Origin: UKL13-2 sp040006575
Lineage (GTDB): Bacteria > Pseudomonadota > Gammaproteobacteria > Burkholderiales > Usitatibacteraceae
DNA length: 22,626 nt
Assembly: GCA_040006575.1 (NCBI GenBank)
Contig: JBDTWS010000050.1
Location: 1 to 22,626 of the forward strand
Direction of reading: 5' to 3'
Positions 21,881 to 22,626 of this stretch are shown in pieces. A model generated the notes under the pieces. It did no database searches and was not told the DNA's origin. It worked only from the letters and a program-made list of their open reading frames with translations. Every line of letters starts with the position of its first letter. Within the stretch, counting starts at the first letter, position 1. Position numbers and translations under genes: made by a program.

Positions 21881-22626
21881 TTGAAAAAAGACACCCAGCT
21901 CACTTCCGTCGGCCGCAGCGTCGACCACAGTCCCCTCACGGTCAACGTGCCGATGCATCGCGCCTCCACCGTGCTGTTCGAATCGATGGCGCAGCAGCAT
22001 GAAATCCAGCAGCGCTGGGAGCGTGATGAGCAGGTGCCGACCTATGGCATATTCAACATGCCGCAGGCGATAGCGCTGGAAAATGCAGTGTCTGCGGTTG
22101 AAGGCGGCTATCGCGCGGTCACGTATTCGAGCGGGTTGGCTGCGGTCGCAGGTGCGTTGCTCGCATGCCTGAAGGCAGGCGACCATGTGCTCATGCCGGA
22201 CAGCAGCTATTATCCGGGCCGCCGTTTTGTAGAAAAATTCCTGCCGCGTTTCGGCATCAGCCACACGTTCTACGATCCGCTCATTGCCGGTGGCATCGCC
22301 GCACTGATCCAGCCCAACACGACGGTCGTGTATACCGAAAGTCCCGGTTCGCACACGTTCGAAGTGCAGGACATCCCGGCTATCGCCAAGGCTGCGCACG
22401 CGCGTGGCGCCAAGGTCATCACCGACAATGCCTGGGGCACCGGTTATTTCTTCAACGCGTTCGAACACGGCGCCGACCTGGTGGTGCAGCCCGCGACCAA
22501 ATACTATGCCGCACATTCGGATGTGGTCATCGGCCTGGTGGTGGCCACCGAAGCATGCTGGCCGCTGATCAAGGACACCACGTATGACCTGGGACAGCGC
22601 GCCTCGCCGGATGATTGTTTCCTGAC
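21881..22626 (+). CDS. metC: Cystathionine beta-lyase / trans-sulfuration PLP enzyme (3' end outside window)
   Basis: The first 248 codons of a Cys/Met-metabolism PLP enzyme; the frame is open to the window edge. The pattern follows E. coli MetC closely: KKDTQLTSVGRS, VPMHRASTVLFESM, VPTYGIFNMPQAIALENAVS, TYSSGLAAVAGALLACLKAG, DHVLMPDSSYYPGRRF, TTVVYTESPGSHTFEVQDIP, and QPATKYYAAHSDVVIG with PLP-binding Lys207. Function would be cleavage of cystathionine to homocysteine, pyruvate and ammonia. No in-frame ATG precedes the conserved N-terminus; TTG 21881 gives LKKDTQ, matching relatives, while GTG 21947 and ATG 21953 would remove conserved residues. No close Shine-Dalgarno is visible; GGGGGAG is about 24 nt upstream. 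MetC versus another trans-sulfuration family member cannot be finally decided from a partial chain. Confidence 0.87.
   Translation, partial: MKKDTQLTSVGRSVDHSPLTVNVPMHRASTVLFESMAQQHEIQQRWERDEQVPTYGIFNMPQAIALENAVSAVEGGYRAVTYSSGLAAVAGALLACLKAGDHVLMPDSSYYPGRRFVEKFLPRFGISHTFYDPLIAGGIAALIQPNTTVVYTESPGSHTFEVQDIPAIAKAAHARGAKVITDNAWGTGYFFNAFEHGADLVVQPATKYYAAHSDVVIGLVVATEACWPLIKDTTYDLGQRASPDDCFL

Noticed and set aside
21812..22516. - strand frame opposite the metC-like gene
   Set aside because: The + strand frame from 21881 matches the MetC family over its full visible length.
1..22626. CRISPR array, tRNA or rRNA, prophage genes
   Set aside because: No regularly spaced repeats, cloverleaf-like sequences or phage structural genes were recognised.

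Overview
The window is about 22.6 kb of GC-rich, densely coding bacterial DNA. Two large TonB-dependent outer-membrane receptors show the host is Gram-negative. Together with an AidB-type acyl-CoA dehydrogenase, a MocR regulator and a cytochrome P460, they suggest a proteobacterium, most likely a gammaproteobacterium of Xanthomonadales/Nevskiales type. That placement is inference; no rRNA or taxonomic marker is present.

Region 1 (2-6092, + strand) is a tightly packed nitrate/nitrite assimilation operon. It holds the 3' end of a NasA-type nitrate reductase with a C-terminal BFD-like [2Fe-2S] domain, and a uroporphyrinogen-III C-methyltransferase that supplies the siroheme precursor. A stand-alone NirB-type FAD/NAD(P)H oxidoreductase follows, then a NirA-family siroheme/[4Fe-4S] nitrite reductase. 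The last gene encodes a CysJ-like flavoprotein in which a four-cysteine Fe-S domain stands where the flavodoxin domain is expected. Genes overlap by 4 nt, abut, or are about 20 nt apart, so co-transcription is very likely.

Region 2 (6093-10791, + strand) starts with a 358-nt non-coding leader containing two inverted repeats and a heptad pyrimidine repeat. It leads into a 985-aa TonB receptor ended by a textbook intrinsic terminator. A small secreted SnoaL/NTF2-like protein and a DoxX-like membrane protein with an internal duplication follow.

Region 3 (10806-16830, - strand) is a co-directional block, read from high to low coordinates. It encodes a cytochrome P460-family protein, a second TonB receptor (915 aa), a transposase-OrfA-like HTH protein with a Thr-rich tail, and an OmpR-type regulator whose receiver lacks the phosphorylation residues. 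A 122-aa helical protein and a secreted DUF1223 protein complete it. The last four genes overlap or nearly touch. This regulatory cassette is the least explained part of the window and the best candidate for an undescribed system.

Region 4 (16994-22626) holds a MocR-type regulator divergent from the P460 gene, an AidB-like acyl-CoA dehydrogenase on the - strand, and a SAF-domain homoserine-dehydrogenase-like oxidoreductase. It ends with the 5' part of a cystathionine beta-lyase gene that appears to start at TTG and runs off the window. No tRNA, rRNA, CRISPR array or complete mobile element was recognised.
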